A DNA stretch of 5,466 bases from an uncultured Bacilli bacterium (GCA_944372725.1 CALWAA010000077.1:1-5466), one strand, 5' to 3'. Counted from the first letter of the stretch, positions 1 to 5,326 are shown. Notes: generated from the sequence alone by a model not told the origin. Program-made: numbers and translations.

Positions 1-83
1 CAATACCTAAATCATTATTGATATGGTAAAGAGAAAGTCCAGACTACAAACACAAAAGTGGTAGTGAAAACTATAGTGGTAAG
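1..83 (+). ncRNA. Group I intron, 3' part (tRNA-Leu intron type)
   Basis: This is the downstream half of a self-splicing group I intron; the 5' half lies outside the window. Visible parts in order are: a P8 hairpin (ACC 5-7 with GGT 25-27, ATCA 11-14 with TGAT 19-22); the joining segment plus P7 3' strand, GGTAAAGAGAAAGTCC (25-40); a P9-type helix pairing ACTAC (43-47) with GTGGT (76-80); an enclosed hairpin with a GAAA tetraloop (TAGT 62-65, ACTA 70-73); and the terminal G at 83. From memory, the Anabaena tRNA-Leu intron has almost the same order and wording (GGTAAAGAGAGAGTCC, then a GAAA-capped hairpin, then G before AAAATCC). The role is to splice itself out of the tRNA precursor. No homing endonuclease gene is present in the visible part. 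Confidence 0.85.
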
Positions 84-137
84 AAAATCCTGCGGGTGTT
101 AAAACCCGTGCCGGTTCAAGTCCGGCCTTGGGCACCA
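84..137 (+). tRNA. tRNA-Leu(UAA), 3' exon, with encoded CCA
   Basis: This is the 3' half of a class II tRNA. Following the intron, AAAA (84-87) supplies anticodon positions 35-36 plus 37-38, and TCCTG (88-92) is the 3' strand of the anticodon stem. A long variable arm follows (CGGG 93-96 with CCCG 105-108). The T arm is GCCGG TTCAAGT CCGGC (110-126), the acceptor strand is CTTGGGC (127-133), the discriminator is A134, and CCA is 135-137. A long variable arm with discriminator A excludes Ser and fits Leu; AAAATCCTGCGG matches the Bacillus tRNA-Leu(UAA) as I remember it. The UAA anticodon is inferred, because U34 should end the unseen 5' exon; the matching acceptor strand GCCCAAG is not in the window. 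Confidence 0.9.
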
Positions 138-150
138 ATATTGTAAATTT

Positions 151-173
151 ACTCGTATTTTACGAGTTTTTTT
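151..173 (+). terminator. Rho-independent terminator of the tRNA-Leu gene
   Basis: A perfect 7-bp stem ACTCGTA (151-157) / TACGAGT (161-167) with a TTT loop is followed by an uninterrupted T run to 173. It lies 13 nt after the CCA end, so it closes the tRNA transcript and separates it from the ORF that follows. Confidence 0.85.
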
Positions 174-202
174 GTTGTTAATTAAAGAAAGGACAGGTTT
201 AA

Positions 203-658
203 CTGATTAATATCATAAAGAAAGAATTAGATTTTGATGATGAATTAAAAAAGAAAATAGAATTTATATGTGGATTTTGTAATATTACTCCAACAATAAT
301 AAATGGCAATATAAGAAAAATTGATAAAACAAATTTATCATATATAGAGCCACACAGAATAATTATTAAAGGTATCACATTTCTAGCATTTAACTACTCA
401 AAAACTATTTATATAGGTAATTTATCAAACAAACTTGAAATAAAAGATAAAGTATCTAAATTACAAGAGGCATTAGATTACTTTAAAGAATTATGGAAAA
501 AATTTATTAAGTTCTTACAAGATAAATTCTTTTCTTCAAATAAATATGATGATTTGATTGATGAATTGCACGAGGAAGAAATAATTGATGATAATCTAGA
601 AGTTATACAAAACGAATTTAGTAGTTATAATAGCAAAAATGATAATTTAGAACGATAA
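203..658 (+). CDS. Hypothetical protein or 5'-truncated gene with no standard start codon
   Basis: An open frame runs from just after an in-frame TAA (200-202) to the TAA at 656-658, about 151 codons. No in-frame ATG or GTG occurs, and TTG appears only near the 3' end. The only start near a Shine-Dalgarno-like AAAGGA (188-193) is CTG at 203. The product would be a lysine-rich soluble protein. It has a CGFC pair near residue 28, a beta-rich middle, an amphipathic helix around residues 85-110 (LQEALDYFKELWKKFIKFL), and a very acidic tail ending NDNLER. I do not recognise the family with confidence; the helix and acidic tail faintly recall the C-terminal ends of MobV-type plasmid mobilisation proteins. 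Its place directly beside the tRNA 3' end suits a gene cut by integration or deletion. It could be a translated CTG-start gene or a decayed remnant, but 151 codons without a stop in such AT-rich DNA argues that it coded recently. Confidence 0.5.
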   Translation: MINIIKKELDFDDELKKKIEFICGFCNITPTIINGNIRKIDKTNLSYIEPHRIIIKGITFLAFNYSKTIYIGNLSNKLEIKDKVSKLQEALDYFKELWKKFIKFLQDKFFSSNKYDDLIDELHEEEIIDDNLEVIQNEFSSYNSKNDNLER

Positions 659-675
659 TTTTATGATAAAATTAT
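655..675. repeat. 21-bp A/T-only perfect inverted repeat
   Basis: ATAATTTTAT (655-664) and ATAAAATTAT (666-675) are exact reverse complements around a single G. The repeat overlaps the stop codon of the upstream ORF and lies about 60 nt before the KilA-N start. No T run follows, so it is not a standard terminator. It could be a weak operator or a chance A/T palindrome. Confidence 0.4.
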
Positions 676-737
676 ATTAGGTGAAAAAATTAATAGATTG
701 GTTAAACACGATTGACTAATTTAGAAAGGAGAAACTT

Positions 738-1628
738 ATGAAAAATAATATAATTCAATCAGAGATGGATGTTAAAGGTAGTAAAATTAATGTAATTAGA
801 GTTGATGGATACGAATATATATCATTAACAGATTTAGCAAAAACTCAAAATGATGAAGCGCCAGCAGATGTTGTTAAAAATTGGTTAAGAAATAAAGAAA
901 CGATTTCTTTTCTAGGTGTATGGGAAGAATTAAATAATGAAAATTTTAAAGTGGTCGAATTCGACCAGTTTAAAAATGAAGCAGGAAGACATGCATTTAC
1001 TATGTCCCCTCAAAAATGGATTAGGGAAACAAATGCTATTGGTATTATTTCTAAATCTGGTAAATATGGTGGTGGAACTTTTGCAAGAAGTGATATTGCT
1101 TTCGAGTTTGCTAGTTGGATTAGTCCTGAATTTAAATTATATTTAATTAAAGAATTTGAAAGATTAAAAAGAAATGAAACATATCAAGAAAAAATTGAAT
1201 GGCATGCAAATAGACTATTATCTAAATTAAATTATGTTGTTCATACTGATGCAATAAAAAAATATATTGTTCCTACTTTAACAGAACAACAAATTAAGTT
1301 TGTATATGCGAATGAAGCTGATGTATTAAATGTTGCATTGTTTGGTATGACTGCTAAAGAATGGCGTGAAGATAATCCAGAACTTGCTAAAAATGGAAAT
1401 ATAAGGGATTATACAGATTTACTTCATTTAATAATTTTAAATAATTTAGAAAACACAAATGCAGAATTGATTAGAATGAATATAAAACAATCCGATAGAC
1501 TTATTCAATTAAATGAATCAGCAAGAAATCAAATGGAAGCTTTAAGAAATAATAAGAATGTTAAGGAATTAGAAGTATTACAACAACAAGTAAATGAAGA
1601 TAATAAATATTTAATTGAGAGTAAATAA
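738..1628 (+). CDS. KilA-N domain protein
   Basis: This 296-aa protein has an N-terminal KilA-N domain, a DNA-binding module found in phage, prophage and large DNA virus proteins. The domain runs from about residue 15 to 145. Typical family wording is visible: ISLTDLAK (28-35), VKNWLRNKETISFLGVWEE (46-64), VEFDQFK (73-79), WIRETNAIGIISKSGKYGGG (94-113) and the closing DIAFEFASWISPEFKLYLIKEFERLK (119-144). The rest, about 150-296, is mostly helical, with a predicted coiled coil around 240-292 that probably mediates oligomerisation. No antirepressor or nuclease C-terminal domain is recognisable. The ATG is well supported by AAAGGAG (725-731) six bases upstream. The gene stands alone between an orphan ORF and a transposase remnant, consistent with prophage or island cargo. 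The exact function is unknown; a sequence-specific regulator is an inference. Confidence 0.9.
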   Translation: MKNNIIQSEMDVKGSKINVIRVDGYEYISLTDLAKTQNDEAPADVVKNWLRNKETISFLGVWEELNNENFKVVEFDQFKNEAGRHAFTMSPQKWIRETNAIGIISKSGKYGGGTFARSDIAFEFASWISPEFKLYLIKEFERLKRNETYQEKIEWHANRLLSKLNYVVHTDAIKKYIVPTLTEQQIKFVYANEADVLNVALFGMTAKEWREDNPELAKNGNIRDYTDLLHLIILNNLENTNAELIRMNIKQSDRLIQLNESARNQMEALRNNKNVKELEVLQQQVNEDNKYLIESK

Positions 1629-1646
1629 AATACAATAAATGAGTTT

Positions 1647-1673
1647 TGATAGTTCCATATTGTGGAACTATCA
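1647..1673. repeat. 11-bp perfect hairpin without a U-tract
   Basis: TGATAGTTCCA (1647-1657) and TGGAACTATCA (1663-1673) are exact reverse complements separated by TATTG. The element begins 18 nt after the KilA-N stop. Neither strand has a T run after the stem (GAATGAA on plus, AAAACTC on minus), so it does not look like a normal intrinsic terminator. It may be an mRNA 3'-end stabilising structure, a protein site, or the edge of a mobile element, as transposase-derived sequence begins about 20 nt further on. Confidence 0.7.
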
Positions 1674-1689
1674 GAATGAATTAATAAAT

Positions 1690-1984
1690 ATTGAAGAAAT
1701 GATACCACCAGTTCCTTATACCAGAAAAGGATATATGAAAAAATATGAATATGTTTATGATGAATATAACGACATTTACATATGTCCTAATATGAAAGAT
1801 TTAATTCCAACCAGTGTTGTTAGTAAAGATGGTTATATTTCTTATAAAGCAGATAAAAATGATTGTTGTAATTGTCCTTTAAAAAGAGAAATGTACAAAG
1901 GGAAAATATAAACAAATTTTAAGACATGTATGGGAGAAATATAAAGAAATGACGAATGATTACAGACATTGTAAAAAGGAGTAA
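1690..1984 (+). pseudogene. IS1182-family transposase remnant, frameshifted
   Basis: This is an internal piece, about 95 residues, of a DDE transposase that is usually some 450-500 aa long. In one frame it reads EEMIPPVPYTRKGYMKKY, then YEYVYDEYNDIYICPN and DGYISYK, then a cysteine cluster CCNCP. That frame ends at TAA 1909-1911, but the family text continues in the next frame as EKCTKGKYKQILRHVWEKYKEMTNDYRH (1886-1969) before a stop at 1982-1984. The switch falls in the A run at 1881-1885. Dropping one A restores CPLKEKCT, with the same spacing as the CPYLSQCT-like motif I remember for this family. The upstream catalytic Asp regions and the downstream catalytic Glu region are absent, so it is a dead fragment even without the frameshift. 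An ATG at 1639 in the first frame has no ribosome binding site and lies ahead of the hairpin; I do not treat it as a gene start. Confidence 0.75.
1973..1981 (+). promoter_or_regulatory. Ribosome binding site at the 3' edge of the transposase remnant
   Basis: AAAAAGGAG ends nine bases before the ATG at 1991 and is the obvious Shine-Dalgarno sequence for that gene. It lies inside the last codons of the shifted transposase frame, just beyond the point where similarity to the transposase seems to end (RH at 1964-1969). Confidence 0.7.
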
Positions 1985-1990
1985 AGCTTT

Positions 1991-2329
1991 ATGAATTTTA
2001 AATTAAGTAATAATGAAAATTTAATAAAAGTATTCAAAAATATTCCAATAGAAGCGAATGAAAATAGATATGAACTAACTTTATTTCTTACAGATAAAAG
2101 ACTAGTTTTATTAAAAGATGTAAATAAAGAGCTAGAATATAATGATTTTCTAGCCTCAAGAATGGTATCTATTCCTGAAAACTTAGAAGTAGTCTTGGAC
2201 ATGAATTTTAATGAAATACAAGATATAAAATATAAAAATGGTACTAATGTAATTACATTTAAAGAAAATAATAATATGTTAAAGATATATTGTGAAAATA
2301 TTACCAAATTAATGAAAATAGGAGAGTAG
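1991..2329 (+). CDS. Small PH-like protein of unknown function
   Basis: This 112-aa protein has no signal peptide or membrane segment and is probably cytoplasmic. I do not recognise a named family. Its layout is alternating strands with a TLFLTDKRLVLLKD motif (residues 29-42), a middle segment (SRMVSIPENLEVVLDM), and two late strands (EIQDIKYKNGTNVITFKENNNMLKIYC) before a short C-terminal helix. The 'LTDKRLVL ... I..IK ... G' pattern resembles bacterial PH/GRAM-like domains; this is an inference from pattern only. Its stop is one base from the ATG of the next gene, and GGAGAG near its 3' end serves as that gene's ribosome binding site, so the two are very likely translationally coupled and work with the same membrane system. 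Confidence 0.75.
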   Translation: MNFKLSNNENLIKVFKNIPIEANENRYELTLFLTDKRLVLLKDVNKELEYNDFLASRMVSIPENLEVVLDMNFNEIQDIKYKNGTNVITFKENNNMLKIYCENITKLMKIGE

Positions 2330-2330
2330 T

Positions 2331-3128
2331 ATGTCTAAAATAGTAGATGAATTAAAAAAAGAATACAAAGAAACCAAGAAAAGTAGTTTACTTGTTTATT
2401 TTATCTTGCGTTTTTTAGTTATATTATGTTTAATTAGGCAAATATTTCTAGGTCATTTAGATAGTGCTTTATTATGTGTTTTATCACTTTTTTTGCTTTT
2501 ATTACCTGTGATTATTCAAAAGAAATTTAAAATAACTCTACCAAACACCTTAGAAGTTATCATTTATATCTTTATTTTTGCAGCTGAAATTCTAGGTGAA
2601 ATCTATAATTTTTATGGTCATATTCCCAACTGGGATTTAATGCTTCATACTCTAAATGGCTTTCTATGTGCTGCAATTGGTTTATCTTTAATTGATTTAT
2701 TAAATAACAATAGTAAAAAGATAAATTTATCACCTCTATATGTTGCTCTTGCCTCTTTTTGTTTTAGCATGACCATTGGGGTATGCTGGGAATTTATTGA
2801 GTATGCTTGTGATAAAACAACTTTAGTAGATATGCAAAAAGATGAAATTATTAATAGTATTACATCAGTAGAATTTGACCCAAATAAGAGTAATAAAGCC
2901 ATTAAAATTAATGGAATAGATAAAACAGTTCTTTATAATCAAGAAAATGAAGAAATTATTACGATTGAAGGTGGCTATTTAGATATTGGCTTAAATGACA
3001 CTATGGAAGATTTATTTGTAAACTTTATAGGTGCTACTACCTATTCTATTTTAGGATATTTCTATATTAAAAATCGTGATAAATACAAATTAGCTAGTAA
3101 ATTTATTATAACAAAAGAAAAGAATTAA
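2331..3128 (+). CDS. DUF2238/YjdF-like multi-pass membrane protein
   Basis: This 265-aa integral membrane protein has about six hydrophobic segments at residues 19-38, 43-62, 73-95, 103-124, 135-158 and 227-247. Before the last helix is a hydrophilic stretch (160-215) that probably forms a soluble loop. Conserved-looking polar residues sit at helix ends: WDLMLHTLNGF (101-111, with D102 and H106), GVCWEFIEY (150-158, W153, E154, E157) and GYLDIGLNDTMEDLFVNFIGA (215-235, D223, D227, N231). The same three-part pattern (D..H, WE..E, D...D...N..GA) occurs in E. coli YjdF/DUF2238, whose function I do not know, so I assign only family-level similarity. Translation is coupled to the preceding gene (one-base gap). 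The 46-nt gap to dacF contains no clear terminator, so read-through into dacF is possible. Confidence 0.8.
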   Translation: MSKIVDELKKEYKETKKSSLLVYFILRFLVILCLIRQIFLGHLDSALLCVLSLFLLLLPVIIQKKFKITLPNTLEVIIYIFIFAAEILGEIYNFYGHIPNWDLMLHTLNGFLCAAIGLSLIDLLNNNSKKINLSPLYVALASFCFSMTIGVCWEFIEYACDKTTLVDMQKDEIINSITSVEFDPNKSNKAIKINGIDKTVLYNQENEEIITIEGGYLDIGLNDTMEDLFVNFIGATTYSILGYFYIKNRDKYKLASKFIITKEKN

Positions 3129-3161
3129 GCATAAAAATAACGTTTTCACGTACTCTTTACT

Positions 3162-3168
3162 AGAGGTG
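3162..3168 (+). promoter_or_regulatory. Ribosome binding site that sets the dacF start
   Basis: AGAGGTG lies six bases before TTG 3175-3177. The alternative GTG start at 3166-3168 is part of this Shine-Dalgarno sequence and has none of its own, so TTG is the better start. It also puts the two lysines of the signal peptide next to the initiator. Confidence 0.7.
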
Positions 3169-3174
3169 TTTAAT

Positions 3175-4320
3175 TTGAAAAAAATAATCATCATCATACT
3201 TATTAGTTGCTGTTTTCTACCAACTGTTCATGCAGAGGGAGATTCTCTTAATTTGAGTAGTGAAAGTGCCATATTAATGGATGCGGAAAGTGGTAAAATA
3301 TTATATGAAAAAAATATTGATGAACAACTTCCTATGGCTAGTATGACTAAAATTATGAGTATGTTATTAATTATGGAAAATATTGAAAATGGTTCATTAA
3401 AATATGATGATAAGGTATTAATTAGCGAAAATGCAAGTGGTATGGGTGGCTCTCAAGTATTTTTACAAGCAGGCGAAGAATATACAGTCGATAGCTTACT
3501 TAAATGTATTGCTATTGCTAGTGCCAATGATGCGGTAGTTGCCATGGCTGAAAAAATAAGTGGAAGTGTAGATGCATTTGTTGAATTAATGAATAAAAGA
3601 GCAAGTGAACTAGGGCTTAAGAATACAAATTTTGCCAATCCTCATGGTCTAGATAATGAAAATCACTATTCTACAGCTTATGATATGGCTTTAATGGCAA
3701 AAGAATTATTAAAACATGAAGATATATTAAAATATACATCTATTTATGAAGATTATCTAACCAAACCAGATGGTTCACAGATTTGGCTCGTAAACACCAA
3801 CAGATTAGTAAGATTTTATGATGGAGTAGATGGCTTAAAAACCGGATATACAACCGAAGCAGGGTACTGCTTAACTGCGACAGCCAAGAAAAATGATTTG
3901 CGTTTAATTAGTGTGGTAATGTCTTCTCCAAGTGCCGAAGCAAGAAGCAGTGATACCTCAACACTTTTATCTTATGGTTTTAATTCTTTTAAAAGTAATA
4001 TCATTTATAGCAAAGATAAAGCTTTAGGAACTATACCGGTAGAAAAAGGAAAAATAAAAGAAGTAGAAGTCTATTTAAAAGAAGATGCAACCGAAATATT
4101 AAATGTTACTGAAAAACCAAGTGATTATACTTTTAATATAAAAGTAGATAAAATAACTGCCCCAATAAAATCTGGAACAATTGTTGGAACAGCCGAAATT
4201 ATCGATAGCAATGGAAATATAATAAATGAAGTCGAAATAATTGTCAAAGAAGATATTGAAAAAGCCGGATTTTTTGATTATCTAAAACAAAGTTTTAAAT
4301 TTATAACGAGTGGAATATAG
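3175..4320 (+). CDS. dacF: D-alanyl-D-alanine carboxypeptidase DacF (PBP5 family)
   Basis: This is a serine-type D,D-carboxypeptidase (peptidase S11). It acts outside the membrane and removes the terminal D-Ala from peptidoglycan pentapeptides, limiting cross-linking. Starting at TTG 3175 the product is 381 aa. A signal peptide (KK, then an isoleucine-rich core) is probably cut after VHA at residue 20. The three active-site motifs are intact: SMTK (S56 nucleophile, K59), SAN (116-118) and KTG (222-224). Other family blocks are GGSQVFL, NPHGLDNENHYSTAYDMA and WLVNTNRL. The C-terminal third (about 285-370) fits the PBP5 C-terminal beta domain, and the last residues (FFDYLKQSFKFI) form the usual amphipathic membrane anchor. 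Wording is closest to Bacillus DacF as I recall it; assignment to DacF and not DacA is likely but rests on memory. It is followed by its own terminator. Confidence 0.95.
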   Translation: MKKIIIIILISCCFLPTVHAEGDSLNLSSESAILMDAESGKILYEKNIDEQLPMASMTKIMSMLLIMENIENGSLKYDDKVLISENASGMGGSQVFLQAGEEYTVDSLLKCIAIASANDAVVAMAEKISGSVDAFVELMNKRASELGLKNTNFANPHGLDNENHYSTAYDMALMAKELLKHEDILKYTSIYEDYLTKPDGSQIWLVNTNRLVRFYDGVDGLKTGYTTEAGYCLTATAKKNDLRLISVVMSSPSAEARSSDTSTLLSYGFNSFKSNIIYSKDKALGTIPVEKGKIKEVEVYLKEDATEILNVTEKPSDYTFNIKVDKITAPIKSGTIVGTAEIIDSNGNIINEVEIIVKEDIEKAGFFDYLKQSFKFITSGI

Positions 4321-4342
4321 AGAAGGTCATCTTGACTTTTTT
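4321..4342 (+). terminator. Terminator of dacF
   Basis: AAGGTCA (4323-4329) pairs with TGACTTT (4333-4339) across a TCT loop, with one G-T pair, and the T run continues to 4342. It starts directly after the dacF TAG. Confidence 0.7.
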
Positions 4343-4352
4343 CTAAGTATAT

Positions 4353-4376
4353 AAAAAGATATGTGTTTGCATATCT
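4353..4376 (-). terminator. Terminator of the XRE regulator gene
   Basis: On the minus strand, AGATATG and CATATCT form a 7-bp stem (4376-4370 with 4363-4357) around a six-base loop, followed by TTTT (4356-4353). The stem overlaps the last two bases of the regulator's TAG stop codon. Together with the dacF terminator it separates two convergent genes within about 55 bp. Confidence 0.65.
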
Positions 4377-4638
4377 ATTTCTTTTTCTTGAAATCACTTT
4401 CATCTAATTCCTCAAAGAATACTTTTAAAGGAACACCAAGTACTTTTGAAATGTGATACAAAGTATTTAAAGAACAAGTCTTAAATGTTTCATTCTCTAA
4501 ATCGCCTATAAAATTTTCACTAAAGCTACACTTTTCGGCAAGTTCTCTTTGTGTCCAACCTTTTAATTTTCTTTGTTTTCTGATGTTTTTTCCTACCCAA
4601 TAATAAACGTAATTATTATCATCTTTTGAACGGTCCAT
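4375..4638 (-). CDS. XRE-family helix-turn-helix regulator
   Basis: This 87-aa protein consists almost wholly of one Cro/C1-type HTH domain. The domain runs from about residue 14 to 74: VGKNIRKQRKLKGWTQRELAEKCSFSENFIGDLEN, then a variable loop and LYHISKVLGVPLKVFFEEL. WTQRELAEKCSFSENFIGDLE is the helix-turn-helix with the usual TQ.ELA and I..LE signatures. A lysine-rich tail ends the protein; there is no ligand or protease domain. The minus-strand ATG at 4638 is preceded closely by AGGTGG (4647-4642), with AAAGG just upstream. It is divergent from the zinc-ribbon cluster, with a 107-bp intergenic region holding an inverted repeat, so it may control that cluster and itself; that is inferred from position only. 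Confidence 0.92.
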   Translation of the reverse strand: MDRSKDDNNYVYYWVGKNIRKQRKLKGWTQRELAEKCSFSENFIGDLENETFKTCSLNTLYHISKVLGVPLKVFFEELDESDFKKKK

Positions 4639-4680
4639 ATTCCACCTGCCTTTCTAATTATTATCTTATATTTTTGAAAG

Positions 4681-4710
4681 TAAAAACCCATACCAATAGG
4701 TGTGGTTTTA
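4681..4710. repeat. Imperfect inverted repeat between divergent genes (candidate operator)
   Basis: AAAA-CC-CATACC (4683-4694) and GGTGTGG-TTTT (4699-4709) pair around AATA with one bulged C (4687) and one G-T pair. The repeat ends immediately before the extended -10 element of the zinc-ribbon promoter and covers its -35 position. Flanking A and T tracts make it look like a bidirectional terminator, but there is no gene for it to terminate, as both neighbours point away. An operator, possibly for the adjacent XRE protein, is the more economical reading. Confidence 0.5.
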
Positions 4711-4719
4711 TGCTATAAT
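4711..4719 (+). promoter_or_regulatory. Extended -10 promoter of the zinc-ribbon cluster
   Basis: TGCTATAAT contains a perfect TATAAT (4714-4719) with the TG of an extended -10 one base upstream. No good TTGACA-like -35 is found at 16-18 bp, which the extended -10 can offset. Transcription would begin near 4726, about 20 nt before the ATG at 4746. Confidence 0.7.
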
Positions 4720-4745
4720 ATAAATCAAGAAAGGAGTTTGAGAAA

Positions 4746-5090
4746 ATGGCATTAATTAAGTGTCAAAATTGTGGCAAAGAAATATCTACCAATAGTGAAA
4801 GATGTATTCATTGTGGAACTAAACTTAAAGATGAAGTAAGAACCAAAAACGTAATAGTTGATATTGATACAGAGAATAACATCAAGAAATTAAATACCAT
4901 TTCAAATATTGTAGTATTTTTAATGTTTGTTTCTGCTTCAATAATACTTATTACGACTTTTATTGCACCAAGTCCAATTATGATAATTCTATTTATATTA
5001 TGTCTATTATTAGCATATGTATCACCTGTATTTTTGAAATGGCAAGCATTAGTATTAAAAAATCTTTATGAGATAAATAGAAAAAATTAG
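4746..5090 (+). CDS. Zinc-ribbon protein with two membrane helices
   Basis: This 114-aa protein opens with a zinc ribbon: C6..C9 and C20..C23 (KCQNCGKEI ... RCIHCGTKL) give the four metal ligands. A charged linker (25-50) follows, then two hydrophobic segments at about 51-70 (TISNIVVFLMFVSASIILIT) and 75-97, and a short basic tail. The ribbon and tail are probably cytoplasmic. The ATG has AAAGGAG (4730-4736) nine bases upstream and the promoter at 4711-4719. The next gene starts 14 nt after the stop with its own AAAGGAG, so the two form an operon. This plan belongs to the loosely defined small 'zinc ribbon domain' membrane proteins of Firmicutes; no specific function is known to me. Confidence 0.85.
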   Translation: MALIKCQNCGKEISTNSERCIHCGTKLKDEVRTKNVIVDIDTENNIKKLNTISNIVVFLMFVSASIILITTFIAPSPIMIILFILCLLLAYVSPVFLKWQALVLKNLYEINRKN

Positions 5091-5104
5091 AAAGGAGTTC
5101 GTTT

Positions 5105-5284
5105 ATGGAAGTATCATTATTGTTAGGAATTGTTGTAGGATTTGTAATTGGAGGTTTCATTTGTGGTGGTGTTATTTATCAATTAAAAAATAATGTTACA
5201 ACATTAATTTGTAGCGAATGTGGATATAGAACAAAAGATAAGAATATTAGAAAATGTCCACATTGCGGTAACCCTTTAAAATAA
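5105..5284 (+). CDS. 59-aa membrane-anchored zinc-ribbon protein
   Basis: This is a short gene reading MEVSLLLGIVVGFVIGG... to the stop at 5282-5284, followed by two more in-frame TAA codons. Residues 5-25 form one glycine-rich membrane helix (G8, G12, G16, G17, G21, G22). A zinc ribbon sits at the C-terminus: C36..C39 (ICSECGYRT) and C51..C54 (KCPHCGNPLK). The order (membrane helix first, ribbon last) is the reverse of the preceding gene. AAAGGAG (5091-5097) lies seven bases before the ATG, directly after the upstream stop, so the gene is co-transcribed. The CxxC spacing, the ribosome binding site and the context make it a real gene despite its size. Function unknown. Confidence 0.8.
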   Translation: MEVSLLLGIVVGFVIGGFICGGVIYQLKNNVTTLICSECGYRTKDKNIRKCPHCGNPLK

Positions 5285-5326
5285 TAATAAAAGTTTATAT
5301 AATATAAAGAAAGTGAGTTGGTAAAA

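Noticed and set aside
30..47. GAGAAAGTCCAGACTAC resembles the start of bacterial RNase P RNA (GAGGAAAGTCC).
   Set aside because: The surrounding order (GGTAAAGAGA-AGTCC, GAAA hairpin, G, tRNA 3' exon) fits a group I intron and runs directly into a tRNA; no other RNase P elements follow.
712..717. TTGACT as a -35 element for the KilA-N gene.
   Set aside because: It is only about 20 nt from the ATG; a -10 at normal spacing would fall on the start codon.
952..967. Perfect 16-bp palindrome TGGTCGAATTCGACCA.
   Set aside because: It lies inside the KilA-N domain and encodes the family-conserved VEFDQ segment, so protein constraint plus chance explains it.
1639..1689. ATG at 1639 as the start of an intact 90-aa gene.
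   Set aside because: It has no ribosome binding site, its first codons run through the hairpin, and the remainder is an internal transposase fragment that continues in another frame.
1960..2307. A 115-codon minus-strand open frame opposite the gene at 1991.
   Set aside because: It is a shadow of the plus-strand gene, which has a strong ribosome binding site and coupling to the next gene.
3166..3174. GTG 3166 as the dacF start.
   Set aside because: This GTG is part of the AGAGGTG Shine-Dalgarno sequence for TTG 3175 and has no binding site of its own.
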